Notes: generated from the letters alone by a model not told the origin. A DNA stretch of 64,000 nt from Neckera pumila (GCA_963969595.1 OZ018418.1:4531001-4595000); one strand, 5' to 3'; shown: positions 47,630 to 58,985, numbered from the stretch's first letter. Translations and numbers: made by a program.

Positions 47630-48712
47630 CTAGTAAAACTTGTTCTTGTAGTTATCCCGTTCCGCCTTCAGCAGTGCGATCTCCTTGTCCTTTTCTTGGA
47701 GTAGTGCCGGATCAGGTCTCTTCCGGATTTCGTTGAAGATCTGATCCGTCTCAACTTTCAATTTGCTGGCGACGCCCGTGATCACCCCTGCCATCTCAGC
47801 GTGCATCTTCCGGCACTGTGCCATCCACCGGGCTCCGGCATCATAGAAGTCGAAGACATCGATATACTCTAGCGACGGCTGGGTCAGGGCCGGATTTGAT
47901 TCCGGCACGTCCATACTCGCTCTTCGTGAGTCCCGATTGGTTAACTTATGCCGCTTCTTCTTCTCCAACGGCTTCGGTTCCGGATGCTCCTCCTCTTCTT
48001 CTTCTTCTTCGGTCGCTTCTCTCGTCGGCTTCAACTCCTCCGTGAATCCGTATTTCAGGATTTGCATTCCGGTCTCATACGCAACTTGTTCTGGTGGGGT
48101 CATGTAATCATAATAATGATACAGATGGAACAAGTACGTACTGACTGGACTCTGCTTGGCCTTCTCGACCGCCATCGCCATCTTCTTGACCTTCTGGTGA
48201 ATTAGGCCTGCCCAATTCACGACCCGGCCTTCCAGTGCTCCAAAAATCGTATTCGCGACTGTGACCGTAACTCTCGTTGGTTTTTCCGGATATACTATGG
48301 GAATTAGGAAATTCAGTAACCTCCTATGACGCTCATTGCTACAATCACTCACGGAGAAGCCCTCCTTGTGGTGCTGTGGCTTCTTGAACTTTCCTTCATG
48401 AAACTTATCCGTCTGGGTTGCGCTTCTGGATCCGGACTGCGTCAACCCATAAGTTTCCGCCCACATCCCTTCCGTCCAGGACGATAACCGCCCCCTTGGC
48501 GTCGGCTCGAACTGGTTCGGCGCCCCAAAAACTAACTCCCGAAGAAAGTCCTCGCTCCTCACCGTCCAGGGTTTCCGGATGAACCCTATACACCCTAGTG
48601 TGGACAGATCTAACTCTAACTCTAAATGTTCACCGGGATCAGATGGAATGATTGGATATAAGAGTTTGACAAACGGAACTGTCTTCTGTCCCTGCGCTGA
48701 CGTTTCCGCCAT
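47630..48712 (-). CDS. Unknown protein, N-terminal part (ends at in-frame TAG)
   Basis: 360 codons from an ATG in a favourable plant context (TTCAATGGCGG). The first ~130 residues are mixed globular (PFVKLLYPIIPSDPG, LELELDLSTLGCIGFIRKPW), followed by LLNFLIPIVYPEKPTRVTV and an aromatic-rich helical segment (NWAGLIHQKVKKMAMAVEKA, then YLFHLYHYYDYMTPPEQ). Next come an acidic run of eight Glu near residue 240, a basic KKKRHK patch, and a coiled coil at the end (LLQEKDKEIALLKAERDNYK). It stops at TAG 47632-47630, but the same frame stays open for another 320 codons and the heptads continue beyond the stop, so this is probably the first half of one protein. I do not recognise the family; transposon-associated proteins of similar style are common in plants. 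Confidence 0.6.
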   Translation of the reverse strand: MAETSAQGQKTVPFVKLLYPIIPSDPGEHLELELDLSTLGCIGFIRKPWTVRSEDFLRELVFGAPNQFEPTPRGRLSSWTEGMWAETYGLTQSGSRSATQTDKFHEGKFKKPQHHKEGFSVSDCSNERHRRLLNFLIPIVYPEKPTRVTVTVANTIFGALEGRVVNWAGLIHQKVKKMAMAVEKAKQSPVSTYLFHLYHYYDYMTPPEQVAYETGMQILKYGFTEELKPTREATEEEEEEEEHPEPKPLEKKKRHKLTNRDSRRASMDVPESNPALTQPSLEYIDVFDFYDAGARWMAQCRKMHAEMAGVITGVASKLKVETDQIFNEIRKRPDPALLQEKDKEIALLKAERDNYKNKFY

Positions 48713-49149
48713 TGAACTCTAATCCGGTGCAATCGGCACCCTCCTTTCCTTCTCTCCCTATCCGGCCTAACTCACCACTCTTTCACTCTTCTAAGAGAAA
48801 ACGCGCTCCAAACTTGCAAGCACACACCTCCTCGAGCGGAAGGAAGAGGGAGAAGAATGAGAAGATAATCCGCTTAAGTACCCGGCCAGTGACCGACACC
48901 CGTTGGTTCGGTCATTTAATGCGCTGCCTTTTTCAAACGGATCCTTAGTTTCCGTAGGCCGGACCCCTAGTTCGTAGGTTTGCCGGAATCCGGATCTCCT
49001 TCCGGTTTTCGGATCCAGTAAAAGTGCGTCTCTTACTCCTTCTACAAGTTTTTGTGAGTCGGAACTTTCCGACTCCCTAGTTTCTACTAAAAGTTCCGGT
49101 TCACGGTTCCACTACTACAAAATTTCGAAAATATTTACGGAATCCTAAA

Positions 49150-50720
49150 CTAATCTGGATTTCTAAATAATGACATTGCGTGCTCCCACAATGTGTGCTT
49201 GCCATGATTCGGAAATCTCATGATAGTTCAGCAAATAATGCACACTAACCTTGGTGTGCTCAACCAACCTTGTTCCTATCTAGTGCTCTGGTTTGTTCAT
49301 GATCTGATTCATTGCATCTTCCTCATCCTCGTCACGAGAATCCTAACAATCCATTGGATTGTTGTTGACTTCATTAGCAACCTCAATGTCTGGTTGATTC
49401 TCGGCTTCGCCAGGGACTTGCAGAATTGGAAGAGGTCCCGCTGGTGCTTCTTTGTTGTTCTAAATTTGTTTAGCAAAGACCTCACTTGCCGTCATAGCTT
49501 CAGCGGAATGCACAACTTCTAACATTTGAACCCCTCCTAAATTCTGAAATACACCAGTCAATTGTTAATGTGCCTCAAACTAGCAGGAACATAATATTTT
49601 GTTGCTCAAAATGAAAGGAAAAATGTGGAGTTCAAATGCATACCAGTCCGAGGAAGGTGAACTCGGGACCTCCGTTGACATTCACGAGGACAAGCTTGTT
49701 GTAGGCTAGTCCTTTAAATATCTCCGCAGTCTTGATTTTCAGATAAGGCACATGTTGTTGTCACCAATACGAGTAGTTGTCCTTCATATCTTCCAATCTG
49801 TACACTTGTTTCAGGCCAGTTAATCTAGGAAAGGAGCTTTTGAAAGAAGCTTGCTTGGTTCCTTGAGGGTTGGGCTCAAAATGAAGATAGAAACACATTG
49901 AACTACTCCCCAGCCGAGGGGCAAAGGAAAAAAGTTGTCCGACCCAGCCATGTAGGTCACAACGTGCCAGTCCCACATCCTTGTTCACATCTCCTCATCT
50001 CTTTTCTTGAGATAAGCCGCAATATTGTAGAATCCCTTGGCATCTGTGATGAGGACGGTGCCAGCTTGGGGGGAGATAGTCTTGTCCTTTGGGTCAAAGA
50101 ACTCTAGAGCGTCAAACAATTTGTCCAGTTTTTTGTTCTCCAGCATCTTCGCGAGGGATCCATAGGATGTCTCTTCGAACATGAACCAAATGTACAAGTG
50201 AGGCTTCTTCTTTCCCCGCCATGCCTTGAGGTCTGGGGCTGCCAAAGTTGTGCTCATTTCCCAGGTTCTTTTGTCCATGGTTTTGTAGAGATAATGCTCC
50301 AAAAAACCTTGTACATGCGCCTGTGTCACTTCATCCTCCACGACCAACTTGAAAAAGGACTCTCACATAGTAATCACGAATTCCGAAAGGTCCTTTGGGC
50401 CGGACAACTTGTTCAGACCCTTTGTCCGATCTTCCAACCACTTTTTGCCAACAGGGTTTTCCATTGCCTTGTTTACCCACAAATCTATATCCTCGCAATC
50501 GATTTCCTTTTCGTTGGCAAACGCGTCCCATTTGGATTCCCTGTATGGTATATACTCCATCATTATCATGGGCAACATATGACCCTTGTAGTGTGACAAG
50601 AGCTTGTTCTTCATGGCCCTCACCAACCTCACTCTTGCAGCAACGGTATTGAGAGGGATAATTTTGAAAATGTGCCTGCCAGTCTTTTAACCAATCACCT
50701 TGGAGCTCTTTAAAGGCCTT
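49150..50720 (-). pseudogene. Decayed gene of unknown type
   Basis: Minus-strand coding is readable over 1.5 kb. From about 50655 to 49985 one frame with a single TGA (at 50363) gives NTVAARVRLVRAMKNKLLSH, then PMIMMEYIPYRESKWDAFAN, LWVNKAMENPVGKKWLEDR, KLVVEDEVTQAHVQGFLEHY, WRGKKKPHLYIWFMFEETS and ITDAKGFYNIAAYLKKRDEE. A shifted frame continues at 49988-49650 (LHGWVGQLFSFAPRLGSSS, LVNVNGGPEFTFLG). A further acidic piece is readable at 49510-49260 after an apparent intron. The protein was soluble and mixed alpha/beta in appearance. No family was recognised. Whether the CACTACTACAAAA at 49110 marks an element end beside it is unproven. Confidence 0.4.
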
Positions 50721-50721
50721 A

Positions 50722-50870
50722 TTCATTAAATTGAGACTAGTTGGGGTCTCATTTTGATTCCTTCTATATTTAAAATTATTTTAGTGTTCATTAAATTGAG
50801 GCTAGTTGGGGTCTCATTTTGATTCCTTCTATATTTAAAATTATTTTAGTGTTCATTTAATTGAGGCTTT
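50722..50870. repeat. 65-bp tandem repeat, 2 copies plus a partial third
   Basis: TTCATTAAATTGAG starts at 50722 and 50787, and a diverged TTCATTTAATTGAG at 50852. The two full 65-bp copies are nearly identical (one A/G change in GAGACTAG/GAGGCTAG), so the duplication is recent. Confidence 0.92.
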
Positions 50871-51949
50871 GAATTGTCCAAATACTATTTTATATATATT
50901 TTTTATACTAAACCAACTAACCAAGTAGCAAGAATTCGCTTTGAACATTCAGAATTTGTGTTTTAAAATTGTAAACATAAAAATACAATACATCCACTAG
51001 TGTAGAAGGGGAACATTTCCTTAAATTGAGACTAACTTGTGTAAAAACAATAATGTACACAATCACTTGCGATTGTGAAATCAAACATTTCACATAAAAT
51101 ACATTCAAACACAAATAGACCTTCATTTAGAGAAAAGCAAAAATACATTATATAGAATGTAATATAAATAAAATAATACATACTAGAATTATAGAATTAC
51201 TAAAATTATCAATATTATAAATAATAGAAATCAACAATATTACATAGGGATAATATCTTTGGTCGACATAAAAAGGCACAACATAAATCTAAAAGCATCT
51301 AAATACATCTAAATGCATAAGTTCATTTTACTTGCATACCAATAATAATAATAAAATATCAAAAATTGTAAACTACTCTTCTTTTTCTGTCAAAGACGCA
51401 TCGCCGGGTGGAAGTATGCTAGACCCCATCCACTTTCGGCAAAACTACTATGTATAAAATTCACAAAAAGTACTAAAATTGTATTCAAAGTACTCTACAG
51501 AGGAGTGATACGCGAGATAAGTCAACGGATTCTAATTGTGCGGTTACAATTGATGGATCTGGATCAACCAATGGTGGTGAAGTCAACACATTAAATGGCA
51601 GATCGTGTGCCTTGTCTCATTTGAATTTTGGAGGGCACCAGCTTGGTCCGCCATGATTCCCGCCTTCTTTACTAGGTTGCTCCTAATATGTCATGGACAG
51701 GTGATGACTGTGGAGACAAACTCACAAATTTGGGTGAATGTCTTGAATTAAAGGTTTTAATCCTAGGCCACATTCCCGGCCGTGAATTGTTCATCAAATA
51801 ATGAAGGTAATTCATCCAGTATGATTACTGCAAACTAGTTTAGAGAGCAAAACGTATGAAACTTTGACATTTGTATTATTTGTTTGGATGAACCTTGGAT
51901 AAAGAACCATTTTCAATACACATTGATTACTTGGATTTTGATTTTTTCC
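50871..51949. other. No gene seen
   Basis: Very AT-rich, with ATAATA-type runs and no open frame of note. Confidence 0.55.
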
Positions 51950-53560
51950 TAAGCAATTGATATTTCTTTCCAGAAAATGAATGTAGCGCTTCAAACAATA
52001 ATTTTGTTCTTCTATGAATCCATTAAGGACTTGATTCATTGTAAAATGGTCAAACTTCTAGTCTAAGCTATATTTTGCCTTTTACATTGTACTCAAATAA
52101 CAACTTCATATATTTATTAGTTGAACCTATGAATGATACATCATTGCGCGAGAAATTTCAAATTGTTTAGGTAACTGCAATTTACTTCTTTCAATTTTTG
52201 ACATTTTTCAAAATTTCATGGTAGAATACAAATAAAACTTGTCAAATTTCATTTTCTTTGATTAAAACACCTACCAAAAATGGATATTTTAAAGTTACAA
52301 TTGGTATTGATTAAGCTGCATTCACTTTTTTGATGCATGGACCTTAAAGGATTAAAAACTAACCGCATTAAGGTGACGTAGTGGCCACATTTACTTATAA
52401 ATATGTAAAATAGTTCATAAGTGCCCAAACTCTATGCATATGTGGGGTCCATTTTGAATCTATATTTCTTTCCCCGTTCATTACAATGAAAAAGAAAAGC
52501 AACCACTGTTTGTTTGTTTTTTAAATGTTTTCTTACCAAATGATATTTCTTTAATGAATGAACCAAGTGCTTCTTAGATTAATTTTTTTTTTCTATAAAA
52601 ACTAACCACATTGAATTGACGTAGTGACCACAGTTTTAATCGTGCATATGTGATTTAATTTGTGAATGCCCAAATCCTATGAATATGTAGGGGCCATTTT
52701 CAATCCATATTTCTATTTAATGTGGATTACAATGAAACTAAAATTAAGGGCTCAAACAATTGTGTTCTCCATTTCTTTTAACTAATTGATATGTTATCAA
52801 GGAAATGAATGAAGTGCTTCCTAGATTCATTTTGTTCTTCTATTAAAAACTAACTGCATTGAAATAATGTAGTGGCCACATTTCATTTAAGAATATATAC
52901 ATAATTTAGTTACAAATGTCCTTTAACCGTATGAATATGTGCGGGTCCATTGTCAATCTATATTTTTTTCATCATTTATTGGGATATAATTTACTATTAT
53001 TATTATTATTATTACTATTATATTTATTATTTTTAAAATAGTATTGTAATTCCCACAAACTTTTTTTCATTTTACAAATTATTACTTTTGTTGATACATA
53101 TATTGCTACTCAAGTGTTTCATAAAAATATAGTTCAGGTTTAGGGTCAATTTTATAATTACCTAAAAATCTATCTTGATTCAGTTTTTGTCCTTCAATAC
53201 CCTAATAAAAACACAGAAATACATTGTCTACATTATTCAACATATGTGAATTACATCTACATTCAAGTCTTCAATATCATTTTAAAAATTCAATCCATAT
53301 TTTTATTTCTTGTTGGTAACAATGAAATTATAAAGCATGATGAACTGGCCATATTTAATAACTTCTCTTTACTGTAGCTTACTTATGATGAATTTATATA
53401 TATGTATACATATATACAAATGCCTAAATCCTATGAATATATGGAGGGTTCCAATTTTAGTCCAACTTGTTTTAATTCAAATGTTGGTAACGATAAAATT
53501 AAAAAGCAATCAAATGTGTTCTCTATTTTGTTTAACCAATTGAAGTTCAGTTTAATTTAG
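51950..53560. repeat. ~245-bp tandem (satellite-like) repeat, diverged
   Basis: The landmark AAAAACTAACNNCATT falls at 52354, 52597 and 52845 (spacings 243 and 248). Each unit then carries GTAGTGNCCACA, CCTATGAATATGT-GGGTCCATTTT, a CAATCTATATTT segment, a TTACAATGAAA segment and GAATGAANNAAGTGCTTC. A partial unit precedes (about 51950-52040) and a diverged one follows (about 53280-53560). A (TTA)n run lies at 52994-53013. Units differ by 15-25 per cent by eye, so the array is old. Confidence 0.75.
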
Positions 53561-53976
53561 TGCGTTTAGTCTAACAATTATTCAGTACAACCAAGATTTA
53601 TTAAATTTCTAAATAATAGTATTAAAAAAAACAAATTTTATAGAAACTTATATCTTATGTTGTATACCGTATATTCAAATTATGTGCTAAATATAAAGAT
53701 AATTATCTTCATTTTTTGCTTCTTCATTGAACAATTATTAGAAAAACAAATATGTGAATTATATTTTTCCTTCTTTCTGTTCCTTCTTTCTTTTTTTCTT
53801 TCTTTTTTCATTATTCCATATCCAAGTAGTGCATTATAGCCATGAGACTGGTCATGTTTAATTGAAATTAAATTGAAATTTTAGCTATATCCAAACGGTG
53901 ATTTGCAATTGATTATGGAAAGATCTTGAGCATTATGAAATGGCGAGTTAGTAAATCTTATAATTGAATTGGGATT

Positions 53977-54635
53977 ATGCAAGTGCTTGGGTAACCCAAG
54001 CACTTTAAAAAAATGGAGAGGGAAGAACCAAGGAGCCCTCCCTCATATTTTTTTATCATTGACATGCGATTATGCAAGTGCTTGGGTAACCCAAACAATT
54101 TTAAAAAAATGGGGAGGGAAGAACTCAGGAGCCCTCCTTCAAATTTTTTATCATTGACATGGGATCATGCAAGTGCTTGGATAACCCAAGCACTTTAAAA
54201 GAAATGGGGAGAAAGAACAAAGGAGCCCTCTCTTAAATTCTTTATCATTGACATGGAATCATGCAAGTGCTTGGGTAACCTAAGCACTTTAAGAGAAATA
54301 GGGAGGGAAGAACTCAAGAGCCTCCCTCAAATTTTTCTATCATTAACATGGGATCATGCAAGTGCTTGGGTAACCCAAGCACTTTAAAAAAAATGGGGAG
54401 GGAAGAACCAAGGAGCCCTCCCTCAAATTTTTTATCATTGACATGGAATCATGCAAGTGCTTGGGTAAACCAAGCACTTTAAAAGAAATGGAGAGGGAAG
54501 AACCAAGGAGTTCTCCCTCAAATTTTTTATCATTGACATGAGATCATGCAAGTGCTTGGATAACCCAAGCACTTTAAAAAAAAATGGAGAGGGAAGAACC
54601 AAGGAGCCCTCCCTCAAGTTTTTTTTATCATTTTT
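53977..54635. repeat. Seven-copy 95-bp palindromic tandem repeat
   Basis: ATGCAAGTGCTTGG starts at 53977, 54072, 54167, 54261, 54356, 54451 and 54546, a constant 94-95 bp. The first and fifth units contain AAGTGCTTGGGT-A-ACCCAAGCACTT, a perfect 12-bp inverted repeat with a one-base centre; others carry one or a few changes. Each unit has a second potential stem, GGGAGGG paired with CCCTCCC 13 bases later, flanked by A- and T-runs that can extend it. A GGTGGATGG-rich stretch follows at 54650. No coding function is likely. Confidence 0.95.
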
Positions 54636-55848
54636 GTTTTTTATTTTTTGGAAGGTGGATGGATAGGTGGATGGGTCGGTGGGTGGGTAGAAAGTATAAT
54701 GTATATATTTTTTTCATTTCTTAGTTTCCAATTTTTTTTTATTTTTTTTTTTGTCTTCTCCTTGAAGGCCGTACAAGGTCCTACATCCACATGTCAATCC
54801 ACTTTAAAAGAAATGGGGAGGGAAAAACATGACTATTTTATGGAAGTTTATAACCTTAGTTATACTCCGTAGATTCACTTGTACTATGGAGTTAGTGATT
54901 TATATTCACATCTAAGATTGAAAAACTTAAAATATAATTTGTGAAAAACTTGCAATTGTTCCAAATTTTTAAAATCAACTACAAATGTAAATTATGTGTA
55001 ATAAAGATCACATGTGCACATTTGACTTACATAGCTTAAGTAGGTGGTGACTTTCCCAAAGATTAGATGCACTCAATTGATTTAAAGAAATCCTCTGTTG
55101 TCCTCATCAAGTATTTAGCTGTAAATCATAAAATCAAATAATCACTAAGTGCATTGGACAATTTAACGTCTTAAAAAAATGTTGAAATTAATGCAGTTTA
55201 ACCTACAAAATCAGTGAATGTACAATTGGACCACAACTTCATGACTGGTGATCGCCGGTGCAATACCTCCCGCCATTGCCGACCGCCAATCCTCGTCTCA
55301 CACCTTTGCAGCCTGAGGAGCTCTGCTAACTCCTCTGGAACTTTGCAAATTCTTCCTCATGAATGCCCAATTCAAATCCATGAATGGTTTAGGGTCTCAC
55401 TTCTTGTGTAAAGTGGTACAAACCCTGTCTTTGCGTGTGACTGAGCAGACAGGCTGTGTCTTCATACTTTTGGCAATCGTGCGTTTGTGTTATTTACATT
55501 TGCTTTGGTGTTGGCTACTGCAATGATCAATTTAGGATTTGTTTGATCGGTTGACATCGTGTTGAGCACCGTCGCATTTCGTTCTGGCATTTGCAAGAGG
55601 CAGTGGTGAGGGCTTTCAAGCAAGCCCCTTAGTACTTTGCTTGTCTATGGGAGATCACTTCTGAATTTTGTTTAGTGCGGCTAGAGGGACAAATTGATTT
55701 AAATGATTTTAGACCTCTACAATGCTGTACTTCTTCAAGTTTAGGATGAATGGCAAGTGTCGTGACTTCATGAGTTTATTATATTTCTTGTTGAGTTCAG
55801 TTAAAATAACCAAAATTGTTGTCCTGAATGCTGTGGGTTTGGATTTAG
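54636..55848. other. No supported gene
   Basis: Begins with a short GGTGGATGGGTCGGTGGG run and poly-T tracts, followed by AT-rich sequence. A short open stretch at 55214-55411 has no recognisable domain. The last part leads into a splice-acceptor-like TTTGGATTTAG just before 55849. Confidence 0.45.
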
Positions 55849-57371
55849 GGTGATGGAGGTTTCAAATGGAATGCAGTTGGGGAAGGGAAGGTCAGTAAGG
55901 GCACTGTGGGTAAGGAAAGGACCAATGCGATTTCAACCATGGTTTTAGCTAGGAATAGTGGCCGGAAGGAGAGTGAGGACGCAAAGAAGGGAAGGGAGGA
56001 TTCAAAAAAGTGGAGATCTATTGGTAAATCTCAAAGTCAAAGGGGGGAGGCTGCTCCTCCAAGCACAGAAGACAATGACCATAGTGATGAAGAAAGAAAT
56101 CACGGCAACAAGGAAGAAGAGAACGTAGCTGTGGACCAAAGTAAAGGCATAAGGAAGAAACCTGCGACAAAAGGGAGGAAGACAAAGATTTACCAATCTC
56201 CAGAGGACGTAGACAAGGAGATTTCAAACTTGAAGCCCCGACCCAGGAAGCTGACTCAAGAAGATTTTGCCAAGGAGTACAAACTTTGCGATGAATCACA
56301 GCAGAATCCTCATTGTTATAGGAAGGGATCATTTGCTACAAAATTGGTGAGGAACTATTTTGGGGAGCCGGTTGGTGAAGGTGGGCGGAACGGGTTCTGT
56401 TGGCAACAATGTGAGCACGTTGAATTGAGGAGAAGGATTAAGGAGCTCCATCCGATTTTGTATGAGCATAGCCCCAGTGAAGTATCTGGATTGTTGAAGG
56501 TGCACTTTGCACAGGGAGTGGCGATGGAGTATGAGAAAGGAGAGAAGGAGGTCAACTGGTGTTTGTTCAGGGAGGAAACCAACAAGCGTCAACGGAATCG
56601 GTATGAGCAAGACTTAAGAAAACTCAAAGCTTTCAAGACCACTTTACAAACTCCTTCCAAACCTGTGGAAATGTGGAGTGCGGAGTGGTAGTCCTTCAAG
56701 GTGGAGCTAGGTAAGAAAGCCGTGAAGTTGGAAGGAGGTAAGGGTGTGGAGAAAAACCCGGTTCTGTCACGGTCCAAACTTAGGGAGACGGGTGGGGAGT
56801 CAGAGGTGTCTACAGATTTTGTGGGGCTTGAGTTGCAATGAGGATTGTCCAAGGAAACTTGCAAGGAGCGGCAACTGGAGGTGGAGTCACTTATGACCGT
56901 GATTCACATAGAAGGGGATGTGCTGAAGATTGATCACAAAGAGATAGAATCCAATCTTCAGAAGTGCCAGTGGAAGAAGAGGGATGTGGAGAGTCTTATA
57001 GGGCCAATTGGAGGGCCAATTGGAGGAAAAGTACTTTCCAAGGCCAATTGGAGGAAAAGTTGCAGCTAATCGATGAGATGAAGGGTCGCAGTGACAATGA
57101 AGGATGCAAATTAATCAAGTTAGAGATAGTTCAAGAGCAATTGGCATCTCAAGAGAAAAATTTGACTGAAGCAAAGTTCCAGCTTGATGTAGCGGATACA
57201 GCTATGATCTTGTTGACATGGAAGATCCAATGCCATCAACTGCAATTTGATGCATTTATGGCTCAATCTTGGTTCCTCAAAGGGAGAAGGATGTGTACTT
57301 CATTTTGCCCAAGACCCATGGTGTATGCTCCTTTGGAAGTGAATACTATAGAATTGACAAGCTTCATTTAG
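55849..57371 (+). pseudogene. Decayed gene of unknown type: charged N part, central domain, coiled coil
   Basis: After a TTTGGATTTAG acceptor one frame runs from 55849 with only two nonsense codons (TAG 56689, TGA 56839) to about 57000, then shifts frame and continues to TAG 57371. The N part is charged and disordered (GRKESEDAKKGREDSKKW). The centre looks globular: DVDKEISNLKPRPRKLTQED, then NPHCYRKGSFATKLVRNYFG, GGRNGFCWQQCEHVELRRRI, KELHPILYEHSPSEVSGLLK and EYEKGEKEVNWCLFREETNK. The end is a long coiled coil (EEKLQLIDEMKGRSD, KLEIVQEQLASQEKNLTEAK). The frameshift coincides with a triplication of CCAATTGGAGG at 57003-57057, which suggests slippage. I do not recognise the family. It lies upstream of, and co-directional with, the SUVR-like remnant and could belong to the same former gene. 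Confidence 0.5.
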
Positions 57372-57454
57372 GAGTCAGCCTTCATTGGGCTTACAGTATG
57401 TTCCCTGTGCTCTTTTCCATTCCCTAATAGTGACATAATTGTTTCTTCCTGTAG

Positions 57455-57681
57455 ACATTTGTACCACCCATTTTGTGTATTGATTCTGTTTGTCAGTAGT
57501 AACAAATGCATGGCTGTGGGTTGCAAAGCAATGCCGCATCCTGAGTGGCATCGCAATTTTGGCTGGAGGGAGCCTAGTCCAGACCTAGTGGAGAGGGCGC
57601 TCATGCTTGGCCTTGCCAAAGAGAGGAAGAAGATCCTGCAGGACCGATCAGATGTGGCAAACTCTAAGTGTCCAATTTCTG
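57455..57681 (+). pseudogene. Exon-like fragment, unknown
   Basis: A stretch open in one frame is bounded by a good acceptor (TTTCTTCCTGTAG, ending 57454) and a good donor (GGTGAGTT, GT at 57682). It reads NKCMAVGCKAMPHPEWHRNF, then GWREPSPDLVERALMLGLAK and ERKKILQDRSDVANSKCPIS. Intact boundaries and clean reading suggest a real exon of the neighbouring decayed gene. The domain is not recognised. Confidence 0.4.
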
Positions 57682-58985
57682 GTGAGTTAGTTCTTATTTC
57701 TTGCAAATTCTGATCTTCATACAATGCATAGGTGTATTCTTGTCAACTTCAACTCCTCTCAAGTCCTAATGGCATAATACAAAACTTAAATTTTTTTATG
57801 AACATTCTACATTATATTTAGCAGTGAGAACTTATTTCTCTTAATTTTTTATCTTATACTTCATCCATTCTATATGATAGGTACGCAGTGTACAAATAAT
57901 AAGATAAGGAAATTTTTGCACCAATTTGTAATGTTTGACTTTTGCGGCAAATGTCCCAAACGTAGTTGTGGTACTTATAGAAACACAATTTATTTGTTGA
58001 ATAATACGTATTCTAGTTTTGAATATTGAGAGTACAAACACGTCTGTTATTTTCACGTCTACTATTGACAAAAATGTGCAAATTCTACTGAGTTCATGTT
58101 AAATGTAGTTATGGGGGTTACTTTAGAACAAATCAATAAGAATGAAATATACTTACATATAAGATTTTTTTTTACTTTTTTCTCATTTTCCAATCTTTCA
58201 TTGTATTTTGTTTCTGTAATGATACTTTTCATACGCAAATCTTTTTGTCTGTACTTATACTACATTATAGAGTCTAGAACTGGTATCCAAAGATCGTATA
58301 AATAGTATCTACACAATGAATGTAGTTTTTAGAATGTACTATGTATACTCTGAGTATTGCCAATTTAGTATTGGCGGAGTACTATTCTATTGGCTCGTAC
58401 TAAATGTATGCTATGCATGTGAGTTTGTGCCAAATGTAGTAATTAGGTTCCGTATTTGGACTACTCTATTTGTATCAAACGCACTTAAAGGTCAAAATTG
58501 AACTGCTTTTCTGCATTTCTCATTTTCTAGTTCATTCTTTTTCTGTGATGACAATTTTCATAGATAATTTCATTCATCTTGGTATACATTATGTAATAAT
58601 TTACCAAACCAGATTGTTTGTACGGTACTTGTAATATTTGTAAAGTAATGAACTGGATTAAATGTATCTCCTTGTGTATCTCATGTATTGTGTCTGAAGT
58701 ACATTCTTTTGAAATAGTTTGGTGTACTATTTCAATTTTTTTATTTTATACTAAAGGTACTTCTTGTCCTTGTTTGTATTCAAATCTACATATAGTAATG
58801 TTACTTCACTCGTGAAGAAGATGTATTATATTGATATGTTTCAATAAATCGTTTTTTGAAATTGTGTTTAAGGGACGAGTTGCTTGTTGTTATGTATGTT
58901 ATTCTCTTTTAAGATTGGGGTAATGTTGTGACAACCCTAAACCGATGAAAACAAATATTTGTAATTCAATTTCACTGAAGCTAAT
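57682..58985. other. Intron-like AT-rich stretch
   Basis: Stop-rich, T-rich sequence between two coding-like segments of the same orientation, with no domain. Consistent with a long intron or with the space between two genes. Confidence 0.4.

Larger units (their letters stand above)
45650..49165 (-). mobile_element. CCGGA/CpG-rich inserted block with one long frame
   Basis: This 3.5-kb block differs sharply from its surroundings. It is GC-richer, full of TCCGGA/CCGGAT words, and rich in CpG, whereas neighbouring sequence is CpG-poor. It contains a single long minus-strand frame (46667-48712), a 5' flank with a TATA-like TACTTAAG about 170 bp before the start, and a ~1-kb 3' flank. No LTR pair, primer site or target duplication could be found by eye. 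The composition break at both edges and the lack of decay suggest a young insertion, perhaps a non-autonomous retroelement or a captured gene. Edges are accurate to about 50 bp. Confidence 0.55.

Noticed and set aside
49110..49122. CACTACTACAAAA, a typical CACTA terminus
   Set aside because: I found no matching inverted end to the right and no target duplication, and CCGGA-like words continue past it, so it was not called as an element end.
53977..54635. Possible CRISPR-like array (regular repeats)
   Set aside because: Units are 95 bp and contiguous with no variable spacers, in a plant genome; it is a tandem satellite.
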